This document shows positions 36,016 to 48,080 of a stretch of DNA of 64,000 nucleotides, piece after piece. A program made the translations under genes and the position numbers. Each line of letters starts with the position of its first letter. The first letter of the stretch is position 1. The DNA is from Lates calcarifer (Eukaryota > Chordata > Actinopteri > Centropomidae). Where the stretch lies: assembly GCF_001640805.2 (NCBI RefSeq), contig NW_026115922.1, positions 124,001 through 188,000 on the forward strand, in the 5' to 3' direction. A model generated the notes under the pieces. It was not told the origin of the DNA. It did no database searches and saw nothing but the letters and a program-made list of their open reading frames with translations.

Positions 36016-37819
36016 CTACATGACGCTACACTTCCCCTTCAGCTTGTCGGCTCGCTTCTGTTTTCCCGATCGTTTGCCGTCGATGCTCAGGCTCATGTCC
36101 CTCTTCTTCTCCAGGGCCAGCAGCTCCTGGAACAGTTCCTTCACGTTGGAGTTCATCTTGGCCGACGTCTCCATGAAGGCACACTTCCAGGCTGTGGCCT
36201 GAGCCTCACCCTCCTTCGTCTCCACCTCGCGCTGGGCCGTCTCGTCGCTCTTGTTGCCCACGAGCATGATGGGAATGGACTCTACACTGCCCTTGATGGC
36301 CAGAACCTGGAGAGACAAGGGATCGGGTCAGTCAGGACTGTTTGTCTGAGCACAAATTGTCTCTGTGTTTTTCTTTGTTTTTATTCCTCTTTGTAAAGCA
36401 CTTTCCAGAGTTCCCCAAGGCTCCAGTCTGGAGCCTCATCTGTTCAACATCTACCTGCTCCCACAAACTTACATTTTGAAAAACAGCACAGAGTAGGTGC
36501 ATTAAACAAATTTGTGACTGAATGTAAAAACCCAAACTGAGACAATTATGATTTAAACATCAACAATGAAAGACTTGCAAAATGTCTCATGTCTTAGGAC
36601 TTGGCTGAGAAAAACTTCAGGTCGGCTTCATGTTTTGTAGTGTGAATGTGTGGAACGTGTCTTTGTATTCAGACCCTTGTCCATTCTGGACTGAGCAGCA
36701 TTTGGTGGTCTATAAATCTACATACAGAGGAGAGGACTAAGGATATCCTCCCCGTCAACAGAGCCACTGCCAACAGATAGCATGTGTTAAAAAATAACGC
36801 TGATAATTTGTTCTGACTTTCAGACCTTTGGGATCGATGCCTGGCCTTCTCTGAATTTACAGACACTTGCAACACTAGGAGCTTTTCTGTCTCTTAACGT
36901 GGCGAGTTGTTGACCTGTCTCTTCTGAGGCGGCGGCCATTTTCCTCACCACAAGCTTCCTTCCAGGTGTTTTTTGTTATGACTGTTAAGACCTGATAAGA
37001 CCTGATGAACCACTGGGTCAGAATCAGGAGCTAGAAAAATAATCGCAGCCTTTGTGGTTTGATAATCACATTAGTTCAAATCACAATTTTGGTTGAAATT
37101 CGATTCACTGAGTGTATCCCGTCTGTATATAATAATCACTGTACATGCAAAATGGAAGAAAAGGTTTAGCATAAAAGAAACTTTACGCAGTCTATGTGGA
37201 CATAGGAGCACATCGTTGCATTTGCAACAACCTGACACACTGTCAGGGTTTTCTAGCCCCGTCAGTGGAGAGGCTCCACTTCACCCCACTAACATCAGAC
37301 AAAGAAAAAAACATGAACATTAATCTTCAGGGTAAAATGATTATCTCTAAACTGAGGACAGTGACCTGTTGGTAAATGGGTTTGAGCTCCTCCAGTGACT
37401 GACGGCTGGTGATGGAGTAGACTAGGATGAAGGCGTGGCCTTTGGAGATGGACAGACGCTGCATGGCGGGAAACTGGTGACTTCCTGTCGTGTCGGTGAT
37501 CTGCAGCGTGCAGACGCTCTTATCACAGCTGATCACCTGCAGAGACGCCGCAGAGACAACAGGCTCTGATCAATAATTCAACAGGGCAGATATTAACCTC
37601 TTCAACAGGCTTCACAGCAGCTGCTCCACCTCAGGTCTGACATTAAAACTCCTAGTGTCATGTCACAGTGTCATGTCGCACCTGTCTGTACGTGTCCTCC
37701 ACAGTGGGGATGTAGGTGTCTCTGAAGGTGCCTTTAACAAATCGAAGGACCAGCGAGCTCTTCCCCACCCCACCGGCTCCAAACACCACCACCCGGTAGT
37801 CGTTACTCTGCTCTGGCAT
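36016..37819 (-). CDS. diras1: DIRAS1, Di-Ras family small GTPase (complete, 3 coding exons)
   Basis: Ras-superfamily GTPase of the Di-Ras (Rig) group. Coding exons are 37,819-37,682 (46 aa), 37,536-37,366 (57 aa) and 36,306-36,016 (96 aa plus stop). All introns are phase 0 with GT-AG ends, giving 199 aa against 198 in human. Seen: GAGGVGKS at residues 14-21; DTTGSH at 61-66, where Ras has the catalytic glutamine, the Di-Ras feature associated with a mostly GTP-bound state; NKSD at 121-124; TSAK at 150-153; a lysine-rich tail; and the prenylation box CSVM at 196-199. The N-terminus MPEQSNDY and '[18 protein letters not shown]' match human DIRAS1 from memory. Di-Ras proteins are enriched in brain and restrain growth signalling, for example by binding SmgGDS. 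Fish have duplicate diras1 genes; I cannot tell which this is. Confidence 0.96.
36912..37035. repeat. Dispersed repeat pair around DIRAS1, copy 1
   Basis: 'TCTGAGGCGGCGGCCATTTT' and, further on, 'AGACCTGATGAACCACTGGG' match 40,699-40,845 ('TCTGAGGCGGCGGCCATTTT', 'AGACCTGATGAAGCTCTGGG') in order and orientation. This copy is in the second DIRAS1 coding intron, the other in the 5' intron. Confidence 0.55.
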
Positions 37820-37866
37820 TCTGGGATTTTGAGTCCACCTGCTGCTCTGGATGAATCACCTGTATG
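37820..37866 (-). other. diras1: DIRAS1 5' UTR part of the first coding exon
   Basis: A strong acceptor (CTCTCTTCCTCAG) ends at 37,867 on the minus strand, 47 nt before the ATG. The start codon is therefore in an internal exon and at least one untranslated exon lies upstream. Confidence 0.7.
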
Positions 37867-40800
37867 CTGAGGAAGAGAGGAAGGAATTTCAAAATAAAAG
37901 TTAATATAAAATAAAAAAGTAGTTTAAAAGCCGTCCCCATGTTCCCCACAATTTAAGAATTAATCTGTGTGGAGTCAAACTGAATCCTGTTGAATGTAAT
38001 TACATTTTATTGTTTTAATTTTTAATTTAAAAACAGTCAGATTTAGATAACACTGAGTCTGAGGAAATTTAATGTGAATGAGGTTTAGATTTTTAACTGA
38101 GCATCTTCACCAATTAACAACACGAGACAATAAATTAGTAAATGTATTAAACACATGCAAACGTATTGAAGTGTGGAGTGAGAGAGAATGTGGGAGATGA
38201 TGATCAGCTGGGAAACATGAGGCAGAGCGAGGCGGCAACAGACAAATGATGTGAATATAATTAGTGTGAGTGCCATCAGCAGTAACTGCTAAATGAAAAC
38301 CACTCTGGTGTTTTTATTCTGGGAGAAGCAGCAGAGTCCTTCAGCTGGACCAGAGACCTCCTTCAAGTGCAGATTATCTCCATCACAGTGAGCATGAAAT
38401 GACTCTGAGTGGCTGTGGTCCAGTCCACCTGCTGGATGTCTCATTAGGTCCAACCAACCGTTAACAGTCCAGATGCCAGTTCAGTTAAGAAGCTGAAACA
38501 GTCAAACAAGTGAACACTTCATTCCAGGGACTGTTTGTTTAGGTCAGTTAATGACCTTCTGATTCAGTGTGGTTAGTTAACAGTTTATTTCAGCAGCTGC
38601 TCAGACTCTGTGGGTTAGTTTGGTTAAATTTAGCGACCAAAACAATCAGGTCCAGAGCAGCTAATAATTCACCTTTAGTTAATTTAAGCAGCTGTTTGAT
38701 TCAGTTTAATTTAAAACAGTTTGGTTCAGTTCAGCAGCTGAACATAAACCTGATTAAGGTTCATTTCAGTAACTTTTTGGCTCTGATTAGCTAATGCAGA
38801 GTAGCAGCTAAAACGTTAGCCAGTAGTTGACTTATGCTACTTTTTGCTTCACGTTAGGAAACAACACAGTTTAACAGATAAAAACATGTGGTTCAGTCAA
38901 AATAATCTGTTCTGCTGAATGGGCACTTTCCCTCCCCACGACATTATATGTTTAAATATGCATGAACTGTTAAATATGTTTTATTATGAAGCAAAGTGTC
39001 CTGCACTTAGATCTAATTACAAATTTAAAACATAGAATTTAAACCCTGCTCTCTAACACACCATGAAATATACTGATTAAAATCCTTCAGAGATCTTTTT
39101 CATTTGCATCGTTCTGACTCCAAATCCCATCTGTGCTTTAAATATATTGTTTAATCAGAAATCCATGAGTTAAATTCACAGTTCAGTCCTGTTGAATTAA
39201 CACTTTCCTTCTCTCAAAGATTCATCATCATCATCATCATCCAATAAATGAAGTTGCCTGAAACTGAACAACACACACTGTTAAAGACGTGTGTTATTAG
39301 ATCCAGTGTTGAAAAAAGATAAATAATAAAGTTTAATTTGGAGGAGTTGAACAAACAAATGGCAGCCACTCAGCAGCAGTAGGCTAACTGCTGAGTAACT
39401 ACTGCGACCCTGAGTTTTAGTTCAGGATGGATGCTTCAGTTTACCTGTGAAAATGCTTGTGTACAGATTATCTGACAGTTTTCTCCTTTTCGTCTGCAGG
39501 TTGGTGTTTAGTTCACAGTTGGTCTCAGCAGCAGCTGTTTGCAGACACTCTCTCTCTGTGACATTTAAACCTTCAGTGAGTGAAACACGTGGACGCTGCC
39601 TCGTCCTCTCTGAACTCTGCGAGCGTATTCACAGAAAATGTGACAAGTGGGAACGAATTAAAAACACGGAGTGAAAGCCTCGGGGGAGTTTCCCAGCATG
39701 CAGAGCTGTGAGCCCCCCTCAGAATGACTAACGAGCATTGATTAGTGCTCTGCATCTCATTACAGAGGAGAGAGGAGACACTGCTGATGAGTGGCAGAGA
39801 AGAAACACACACACTGATTCAGTTTGATCCTGAGATCCACCTCATCATTTAAAACACCTCAAACATCTTCAAACATCTTCGAGGTCCTTCATTCAGACGC
39901 TGCCTCTGATTTAAAAGCTTTAAATTTGTAGGAGAAAATAAAAACCTGTCTCTGCTTCTCTGAACCCTGACATCTCGTCTGTCAGGACTGACTTCAGATC
40001 AGCTGCTGTCACAGTCACCGACGTCACCGCTGCTTATCTCCACCACACATTCAGCCCGGTGACTAATCAGCAGCTCGTTAATCAATCTCACACACACACA
40101 CACACCACACACACACACACAGAGTCGTTCTGGTGTTGGCCGGTGGCGACGGTGACAGAGACAGACAGCCAGAGAGGAGTGCAAACATGTCATCATCAGC
40201 GGGGCCGTTGTCATGGTTACCTGCCTGCCCACATCTTCGTCGCGTCACTTCCTGTGCGGAGGCGGGCGGCAGGGAAAACACCACCGACCGACCGACAGAA
40301 ATAAATCTGCTCTCATCACAAACACACGAGAGGAGAACATTTCCATCTTTACAGTTTACAGCATCATCACACACAGGAGACTGAAACTTCACCATGAAAT
40401 ACACCCAGGTCTGAAACAGACTCAACTCACTGTCAGTGAACGCCACAGCTGAGGACAGGAAGCCTCCGTCCAGCAGACAGAGCAGGAAACTGATAAACTA
40501 CGAGCAGTGAAGCGAGAAGAGATGTTTTTACACCACCTGTGATTAGAGCTGAATGGTTTAAAAATAAAAGATCTGACTGTGATCAGGTCTGCGATGTAAT
40601 ATTTGAAAGTCAAGTCCAGTTCAGTTTACACATGATGGAGCTGTCTGTGGTCTCCGTCTGTCCATCTGAGACGTCACAGAGACTTACAGACAGAGCTGTC
40701 GACCTGTCTCCTCTGAGGCGGCGGCCATTTTCCCTCACCGTGTTTTTGTTAGCGGCGTTTCTGACTCAGGCCACTCCTGATTGGTGAGTGTGACAGAGAC

Positions 40801-40871
40801 AGTGATGAGACCTGATGAAGCTCTGGGTCAGAGTCAGGTCTATGAATCACTCAGCTCTACTTCCTCCCTCT

Positions 40872-41171
40872 GAAGCTTGGTTTATATTCCGGTGTAGGAC
40901 TGATGAACGACCTCCACTCGTGCTTGGTGTCGCTCTGTAGTTACACCACCAGAACACTAGAGGGCAGTGGAGTTTCTGTGCCACCGTGTTGAGTTCCTTC
41001 ATGTTGCAGCTAGAGAAGACGTAGGAGGAGACGGTGAACGAGCCGACCAATCACAGGTGATGTGGTCTGCATTGCTGTGACGTAAGGAGTTGTACGTTAG
41101 ACTGCGGCGTTGCTTACGCAGCTATGCAGTACTACAGCATCGATTCAACACATTAATATAAACTGGCCTTT
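40872..41171. mobile_element. MITE-like non-autonomous DNA transposon
   Basis: The left end 'GAAGCTTGGTTTATATT' (40,872-40,888) and the inverted right end 'AAAGGCCAGTTTATATT' (complement of 41,155-41,171) form imperfect terminal inverted repeats around about 270 bp with no coding capacity. The interior has 'ACGTAAGGAGTTGTACGTTAG', trimmed here to its recognisable core ACGTAAGG and ACGTTAG, and 'GCGGCGTTGC', as in fish Harbinger-type elements I recall. Target-site duplication is not clear. Confidence 0.55.
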
Positions 41172-41764
41172 AGTTTTCATCATGTCCCTGGATAGATCAT
41201 ATGTTTCTGACTTGTGTTATATTTTATATGCACTGTGATAAAGAGTGATAGCGATTTACTGTCAGTTACTGTCAGTTAGGCTTCTCTAACGATCTAGCAA
41301 GAAACACTGACACATCCTGATGTTCACTCATTCACAGGCATCAGCATTATTCTAACTTTATGTTGACACGTGATTCCAGTGTGATTAGCCCGAGAGCTAA
41401 CACTGAAGACTCAGCAGATCAACAGAATAAATCAGCTTATTGTTGTGTTTGCAGCTTGTTTCTAAACCAGCAGTGAACAGCTTCTGTTAAACAAGCTGAA
41501 TGCTGAAAGTAACAGGGTTTTATCTTTGCAGCCAACGATCCGTTCACATGTCTGCAGCTCTTTTACCTGCTGAAGCTGGAGGTGGACTCAGGTGTGTGTT
41601 TACACACTGACAGGAAAAGAAACAACACAAGTTGTGTGATATTCCTGCAGTTTAACATCAGAGTGTGTCAACGTCTCACACACACACACACTGTGGTGTT
41701 TTCTGCTGAGAGGCTGCAGGTCCACAGGGATTCAGTCTTTACCAGAGCTGGAGACAAAACGCTG

Positions 41765-41797
<33 letters not shown>

Positions 41798-42365
41798 AGT
41801 AACAACAAGCTGCTGCAGTTTCACACCTTCACTTCGACTCGTCACATTATTCTCACTCAGTTCAGTTTGTACTGACGTGCTGCTCTCTGAGGACACAGTG
41901 TTCTGTAACACTGATCATCAGTTCAACAGACGAGTCGTTGGAAACCAGCGTTCATCTCTGACAGGAAACAGGAAACACAGACAGTTCACCTTTGGACTGT
42001 GTTTCACTGGTCAACACATCGACAGACTTTCTGTTCTGCTGCTGAAAATCACTTAAAGGCAGAGTAACGCACTGAGGACTGGAGAGTTGTAGTTAGCCTA
42101 GCCTAGCGTTTTAAAATGATGCATCAACCCCACTGTGCTCATTAACGTTTCAGGTCTATAAAAGCAAATATCACAACGCTGAACACCGACAGACGCAGGT
42201 TGAGGTTAGCTGCATGTTAGCTGCAGAGAAGCTAACATCTCAGGCCGTTAGCCCGTCTCTGCTCTGTAGCGTTAGCATGTACCTTCCATCATTTCACTCC
42301 CACTGTCCTCTTTACACCCTCCCACTTCCTGTGCACGAGCAGCAGCAGCGTTGGTTATGACGTGG

Positions 42366-42382
42366 TGCCTGCAGAGGGCGCC
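42366..42382 (+). promoter_or_regulatory. CTCF-like motif near the DIRAS1 promoter
   Basis: 'TGCAGAGGGCGCCGC' core, upstream in sequence from the CpG-rich 42.8-43.3 kb region. Confidence 0.35.
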
Positions 42383-42779
42383 GCTGCTCGCTGAAGTTAC
42401 ACCGTGTTAATTTAACTCATGGCTCTGTCAGTGCTGATCTACGGAGGCCCAGAGTGGTCACATGTCTGTTTTCTAAACGTGCAAATGAATCATAACCTGA
42501 CAACAAAATAGTAAAACATACTAATGAAACAGTGAAACATGCAAATGAATACATTAAAACATGAGCATGAATGAATTAAAACATGGGAACAAATAGTATT
42601 TCAGTTCAATATATGTATTTAAATATCACAATATAAATATTTGTTCTCTCTCTGACCCCTCCAGGACTCCGTACTGACAGTGTTTCTAAAGGCAGCTACA
42701 CCTTTAATGATCTTTATAATCTGTGACTCTGACTGACTCTGCTCGTGTTGGACTCGTGTTCTTTCTGGCGTCACGACAC

Positions 42780-42992
42780 TAAACATACTTAAACAGCGCG
42801 CGCGCGCACGTGCACGCCCTCAGCTGACCCGCTGCTTTGTTCTCAGTTTCAATCAGCGGCAGCTCCAGACTCATTATCTCCTCACATCATGTTAATCAGT
42901 CTGACTCCGCTCCGATAGTAAGGACCGGCCGGGCACGCGCACTGACGGGCACGCGCGCCCAAATAACCTGGATGAACGTGCACCATCACACA

Positions 42993-43064
<72 letters not shown>

Positions 43065-43300
43065 CCCGGCTGTGGAGCTCAGGTGCCGGGCTGCTGTCTG
43101 CCTCTCTCCCCGCTGTCAGGGCGTGTTTGCCGGTGTGTGAGGGTCGGTGCTCGGTGCTCGGTGTGGGTGTGATGTGGACTCACCGTGTCTCCGCGGATCC
43201 TCTCGGTCTGTGTGTGCGGGGTTTGTCTACTCCGGAGCGGCTCTGAGCATCCTGAACCCTCGGCTCTGACTCACAGCATCATCATCATCATCATCATCAT
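42780..43300 (-). promoter_or_regulatory. diras1: CpG-rich candidate DIRAS1 promoter and untranslated first exon
   Basis: The stretch is markedly richer in CG dinucleotides than its surroundings (42,797-42,815 and 42,920-42,965 are examples). On the minus strand a consensus donor (ACACG then GTGAGT) at 43,184/43,183 would end an untranslated exon beginning near 43,250-43,400, which could splice to the acceptor at 37,867. A CA/GA compound microsatellite (42,987-43,058) sits inside it. The exon start and its link to DIRAS1 are inference. Confidence 0.45.
42987..43058. repeat. Compound (CA)n(GA)n microsatellite
   Basis: About 12 CA dinucleotides directly followed by about 24 GA dinucleotides, within the candidate DIRAS1 promoter region. 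Confidence 0.95.
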
Positions 43301-44261
43301 CATCAGACCTGCTGCTGATCAGCACACATCAGCCCTCCTCTTCCTCCTCCTCCTCCTCCTCCCTCCATCACCTCCTTCCTCTGCTCCACTGACAAAAACA
43401 GGAATCAAGACTTCCGCTCGCTTTTCCTCGGTTGGTTTTCAAAATAAAAGCCTCGTTTCTATTTACTCACACACCAACTACAACCTTCACTTCCAAAATA
43501 CAAACCAAACAAATGTAACAGAGAGAAATTCAAATTAAAACACATACAATTAAATAAAATAAACCATATAAAGACTCTAAGTTCAGTCTTCATCAGAGAG
43601 CAGGTTTGGTCTGGTCTCACTGTGGAAGATGAAACATTTTGATGCCGAGCAAAATAAGAGCAACAATAAATAAAATCAATAAAAATGAGGCGTTTGCACT
43701 TTTATTTTGAAGGCTATAATTGCCAACCGGAAGTGTGACTCTCAGCTTCCACCGTGTTCTCTCAGCATCCTCCTCCTCCAAAGTAAAAATACATTTTCCC
43801 TCCACACCTTCACGTCCATCAGCGTCACTCTGACACGTCATCAGCAGGAAAAATAGAATCGAGTGAAAAATAAATCACGTCAGAGACACGTGACACGTAA
43901 ACAGTCATGTTTATATTTTAATAACTGATGTTTCTCAAATCAATAACTTTCACTGAACCATTAACTCAACCTGTACAAAGATACTGACCAATTATTCATA
44001 TCAAAATGACAATATCAGTTTTAATGTGACTTTATTGATTGATTATTGATAAATATAAGAAAAATTAATTATTGTGTTTATAAGTGCTTTAGAAATAAAA
44101 TATCTTATTATTATTGTATCAGTTACTGACTCACTGTGATTTATTTTAGAAAACAGGAGCAGATCATTTAGAACCAATGAAACACTGATTCTCTTTATTC
44201 TGAACAGACGTGTTGGAGTCAAACACTTCAACCTGCAGCAGCTTTGATTTTTATTTCCAGG

Positions 44262-44350
44262 AATAATTCATCAATAATTCATCAATAACTCATCAATAAT
44301 TCATCAATAACTCATCAATAATTCATCAATAACTCATCAATAATTCATCT
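44262..44350. repeat. 11-bp tandem repeat
   Basis: Alternating 'AATAATTCATC' and 'AATAACTCATC' units, making a 22-bp higher-order period. Confidence 0.85.
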
Positions 44351-44623
44351 ATTTCTATTTTATTTACATAAAACTGAGTGAACGTGTTGATGAGTCAAAC
44401 ATCCACTCCAGTTATTTCACTTCTAAATGTAAAGCTGCCTCCTCATGTTACATAACGTAAAGTTGAAGACTCACAGCGATAAATGATCAATAAGTGATTA
44501 TTGATTGTTGCTACATGAGGCGTGGGGATGAGATTCAGACAGTAAATCTGCTGCTGGATGTTTATGAAAATGTAAAATAATAGAAAAGTCTTGAAGCTGC
44601 AGCAGGAAACAAATACAAACCTG

Positions 44624-44639
44624 TGGCGCCCTCTGGTGG
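44624..44639 (-). promoter_or_regulatory. CTCF-like motif (reverse)
   Basis: The complement reads 'CCACCAGAGGGCGCCA', matching the CTCF core closely. Forward-oriented cores follow at 44,881-44,893 ('ACAGAGGGCGCTG') and 45,019-45,034 ('GCAGCAGGGGGCGCCA'). Confidence 0.45.
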
Positions 44640-46200
44640 AGAGTTGGAGTACTACACCGAGGAAACAAAGATCTGGATGGAAATCTGTTTCTTTACCTTT
44701 AAAATGACTGACTTTTTATTATTATTATTTCTTATGTCTTGTGGACTGTGTGCTCCTTTATGTTTTAGTGTCAGGCCTTTTTACACAAACAGAAAACTCT
44801 TCTGAATATTTGCCTTATTTATAGTAGATGCAGTTGATGTTGTGTGGCCTGTGAATGTGCATGTGAGTAGAACCTGGTCGACAGAGGGCGCTGTTTAAGG
44901 TGCAGTGTGGTAGAGAGACTGTAGCTTTGGAAGATGCACACAGACTAACTGACGTCAGGTGTGAGCACGAGGATTAAACCTTTACATGTTCAGAAACTGT
45001 GAACCTGCCCTTTAACGAGCAGCAGGGGGCGCCAGACTCACACTCACACTGTTGTACCTCATTTATCAGCCTGAGGAGAAAACCTGCACAAACTGAAACA
45101 CCTGGGAGAAGCTCCAACACCTGAGACTGAAGCTCCTCCCACTCCAGGAAGTAACAATTAGATCATAAATTAATTTAAAACAGAGATTTAACCAGTAAAT
45201 AATGAACAGTGGAAGACTCCAGACCTCCCCTCATCTCTCCCACACTTGGTACAATTCCTCAGGACCTTGACTATAAAATGGATCCAGACAGGTGTAGCCT
45301 GGTTTGTCACTTCCTGGTTCTGAAGCTCTGGATGAGCAGGTGCAGTGGAGGACAGGTGAGGAACACACAGGTTAATCAGGTACAGATGTTTAAACACACA
45401 ATGTTTCTTCACAGGAGTCTGTGGCAGCAACAAAACAACACAACAACAACAACAACAACAACACAACACCAGCTTCACACTTTACAGGCTTCCAACCTTT
45501 AATTCACAGTAATCAGTCAGTACAGGTGAGACTCACCTGTTCCCTCTGAACATTCTGCTGCAGGTCAGTTTGATATCTGACTTCACTGTGTTTCCTTGAC
45601 TCTGAAGCCAAACCTCCTCCACCCGCTGATCAACTCCACCTGCACACGTTCTTATTCAGGTGGATTCAAATGAAAGAAGAGAAACGTACTCACCTCAGCC
45701 TCTGTAATCAGACTCATCACCTCAGGTCAGTGATTCATCTTTTCATGCTGCATTAAATCCTTGTTGTTTTTCAGATATGAAATCTTTTTCATTTTATCTT
45801 TAAGCTTTTAATGTGCAGTAAAGTGACTTTATGTGTCTGTGTTTCTAACAGACGTCTGGTTGTTGAATGTGTCGTGGAAAATCACCTGAACGTTCTCCGA
45901 CCCTGAGCTAAGTAAATCAGATTCATTTCATCCTGCAGCTTCTCCATTTGACCAAACTCAGACCTGTTGTCGTCAGAATCACAGTGAACTGAACCGAGTA
46001 AAAACAAGATGGAGTCGACCTGTTCTGCAGCTGAGATCAGAGGAACAAACCTGATCAGTAACATCAGTGGTTTGAAGTGAGAACAGAACGTTAACATTCA
46101 CATCTGAAGTTTCTTCTTCATTTCACTGAGGAAAGTCTGGAGGAAGGAAAGAAGCTGGTTTTCTACACTGATGACTTTATTCTGTTTAACAGTGAAATGA

Positions 46201-46249
46201 ATAGAATAGAATAGAATAAAACTTTATTGATCCTTGACAGGAAATTGCT
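46201..46249 (-). mobile_element. LINE-type 3' tail with (ATAGA)n microsatellite
   Basis: (ATAGA)n followed by 'AAACTTTATTGATCC' and 'GGAAATTGCTT'. On the minus strand this reads as the conserved retroelement end 'GGATCAATAAAGTTT' running into its microsatellite tail, as at 8,538-8,600. Confidence 0.5.
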
Positions 46250-46352
46250 TCATTGATCAACCATCAGCAAATATAAATGAAGCTGAAATTAAAAGGGAGA
46301 CGTGAAATCAAGAAGAAAGAAAAACAAAGAAGAAAAAGAGAAACAAGAGCCA

Positions 46353-47667
46353 CACAGAACATTACAGAACATACAGAACATACAGAACATTACAGAACAT
46401 TACTGAACATACAGAACATTACTGAACATTACTGAACATACAGAACATACAGAACATTACAGAACATACAGAACATTACTGAACATTACAGAACATACAG
46501 AACATACAGAACATTACAGAACATACAGAACATTACTGAACATACAGAACATACAGAACATTACAGAACATTACAGAACATACAGAACATTACTAGAACA
46601 TTACTAGAACATTACAGAACATACAGAACATACAGAACATTACAGAACATACAGAACATTACAGAACATTACAGAACATACAGAACATACAGAACATTAC
46701 AGAACATTACAGAACATACAGAACATTACAGAACATACAGAACATTACAGAACATACAGAACATTACAGAACATTACAGAACATTACAGAACATACAGAA
46801 CATACAGAACATTACTAGAACATTACAGAACATTACAGAACATACAGAACATACAGAACATTACTAGAACATTACAGAACATACAGAACATACAGAACAT
46901 ACAGAACATTACTAGAACATTACAGAACATACAGAACATTACAGAACATTACAGAACATTACAGAACACTACAGAACATTACAGAACATTACAGAACATA
47001 CAGAACATACAGAACATTACAGAACATTACTGAACATTACAGAACATACAGAACATACAGAACATTACAGAACATTACAGAACATACAGAACATACAGAA
47101 CATTACAGAACATACAGAACATACAGAACATTACTGAACATTACAGAACATACAGAACATACAGAACACATACAGAACATTACAGAACATTACAGAACAT
47201 TACAGAACATACAGAACATTACAGAACATTACAGAACATTACAGAACATACAGAACATTACAGAACATACAGAACATTACAGAACATACAGAACATACAG
47301 AACATTACAGAACATTACAGAACATACAGAACATACAGAACATTACAGAACATTACAGAACATACAGAACATACAGAACATTACAGAACATTACAGAACA
47401 TACAGAACATACAGAACATTACTGAACATTACTGAACATCCAGAACATACAGAACATTACAGAACATACAGAACATACAGAACATACAGAACATTACAGA
47501 ACATACAGAACATACAGAACATACAGAACATTACAGAACATTACAGAACATAACAGAACATTACAGAACATACAGAACATTACAGAACATACAGAACATT
47601 ACTGAACATTACAGAACATACAGAACATTACAGAACATACAGAACATTACAGAACATACAGAACATA
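46353..47667. repeat. 1.3-kb array of 9- and 10-bp AGAACAT units
   Basis: A continuous mixture of two unit types, 'ACAGAACAT' (9 bp) and 'TACAGAACAT' (10 bp), with rare variants ('TACTGAACAT', 'TACTAGAACAT'). From the length I estimate about 135 units. Every unit carries AGAACA or a one-base variant. No unit order repeats exactly over long distances, and no open frame is sustained. The array ends about 240 bp before the candidate APC2 first exon. Confidence 0.97.
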
Positions 47668-47779
47668 GTTATCCAGCCTTTGTCTCCAGCTGCTCCTGTT
47701 CAGAGACACTGAGATAAAACATCAGCAGAGAAACAACAAGAAGAAAAGAAGAGAAGATGAACGCGATTTCAGATTTTGC

Positions 47780-48080
47780 AAAATGTGCATCACGTGCTCC
47801 CCCCTCCCTCCTCCCTCCCTCTCCCTCCTCCTCTCCTCCCCCCTCCCCCCTCCTCCCTCCTCCTCTCCTCCCTCAGTGATCTTCAGCTCTGCTCGGAGTC
47901 ATGAGGTAAGGACGGACCGCTCCTTCTCTTTCTCTCTTCACCTCACATCCATCTCCTCTTTTCTTGGTTTTAACCCGGGTTAATCGCGTGCACCGACCCG
48001 CACCCTCCCCCTCTCTCTGGGCCCGGCTCGGTCCGGTTCGGCTCGGTTCGGCTCCGCTGCTAAACGCCGCCCAGAGGAGT
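47780..48080 (+). promoter_or_regulatory. apc2: Candidate APC2 promoter and untranslated first exon
   Basis: A C-rich tract (47,799-47,875) is followed by a possible exon ending at 47,905 in a perfect donor (CATGAG then GTAAGG), and then by a GC-rich, CpG-containing stretch (47,975-48,070). The next plus-strand coding exon with its own acceptor and 5' UTR piece is APC2 at 56,172, which makes this its likely 5' end. If used, the ATG at 47,901 opens a 7-codon upstream frame that stops just before the APC2 start. No transcript evidence. Confidence 0.4.

Larger units (their letters stand above)
37867..43181 (-). other. Probable DIRAS1 5' intron
   Basis: No coding exon recognised. The interval holds a MITE-like element (40,872-41,171), a dispersed repeat (40,699-40,845), CA/GT runs (about 40,088-40,120 and 41,768-41,796) and ordinary AT-rich sequence. 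The right end is set by the candidate donor at 43,182-43,183. Confidence 0.45.
43450..46200. other. Intergenic stretch between DIRAS1 and APC2
   Basis: No coding exon seen. It holds an 11-bp tandem repeat (44,262-44,350, 'AATAATTCATC' and 'AATAACTCATC' units), three CTCF-like motifs (44,624-44,639, 44,881-44,893 and 45,019-45,034) and a (CAA)n run (about 45,438-45,465). Confidence 0.5.

Noticed and set aside
46353..47667. CRISPR-like array
   Set aside because: Units are 9-10 bp with no unique spacers, in a vertebrate genome; this is a minisatellite.
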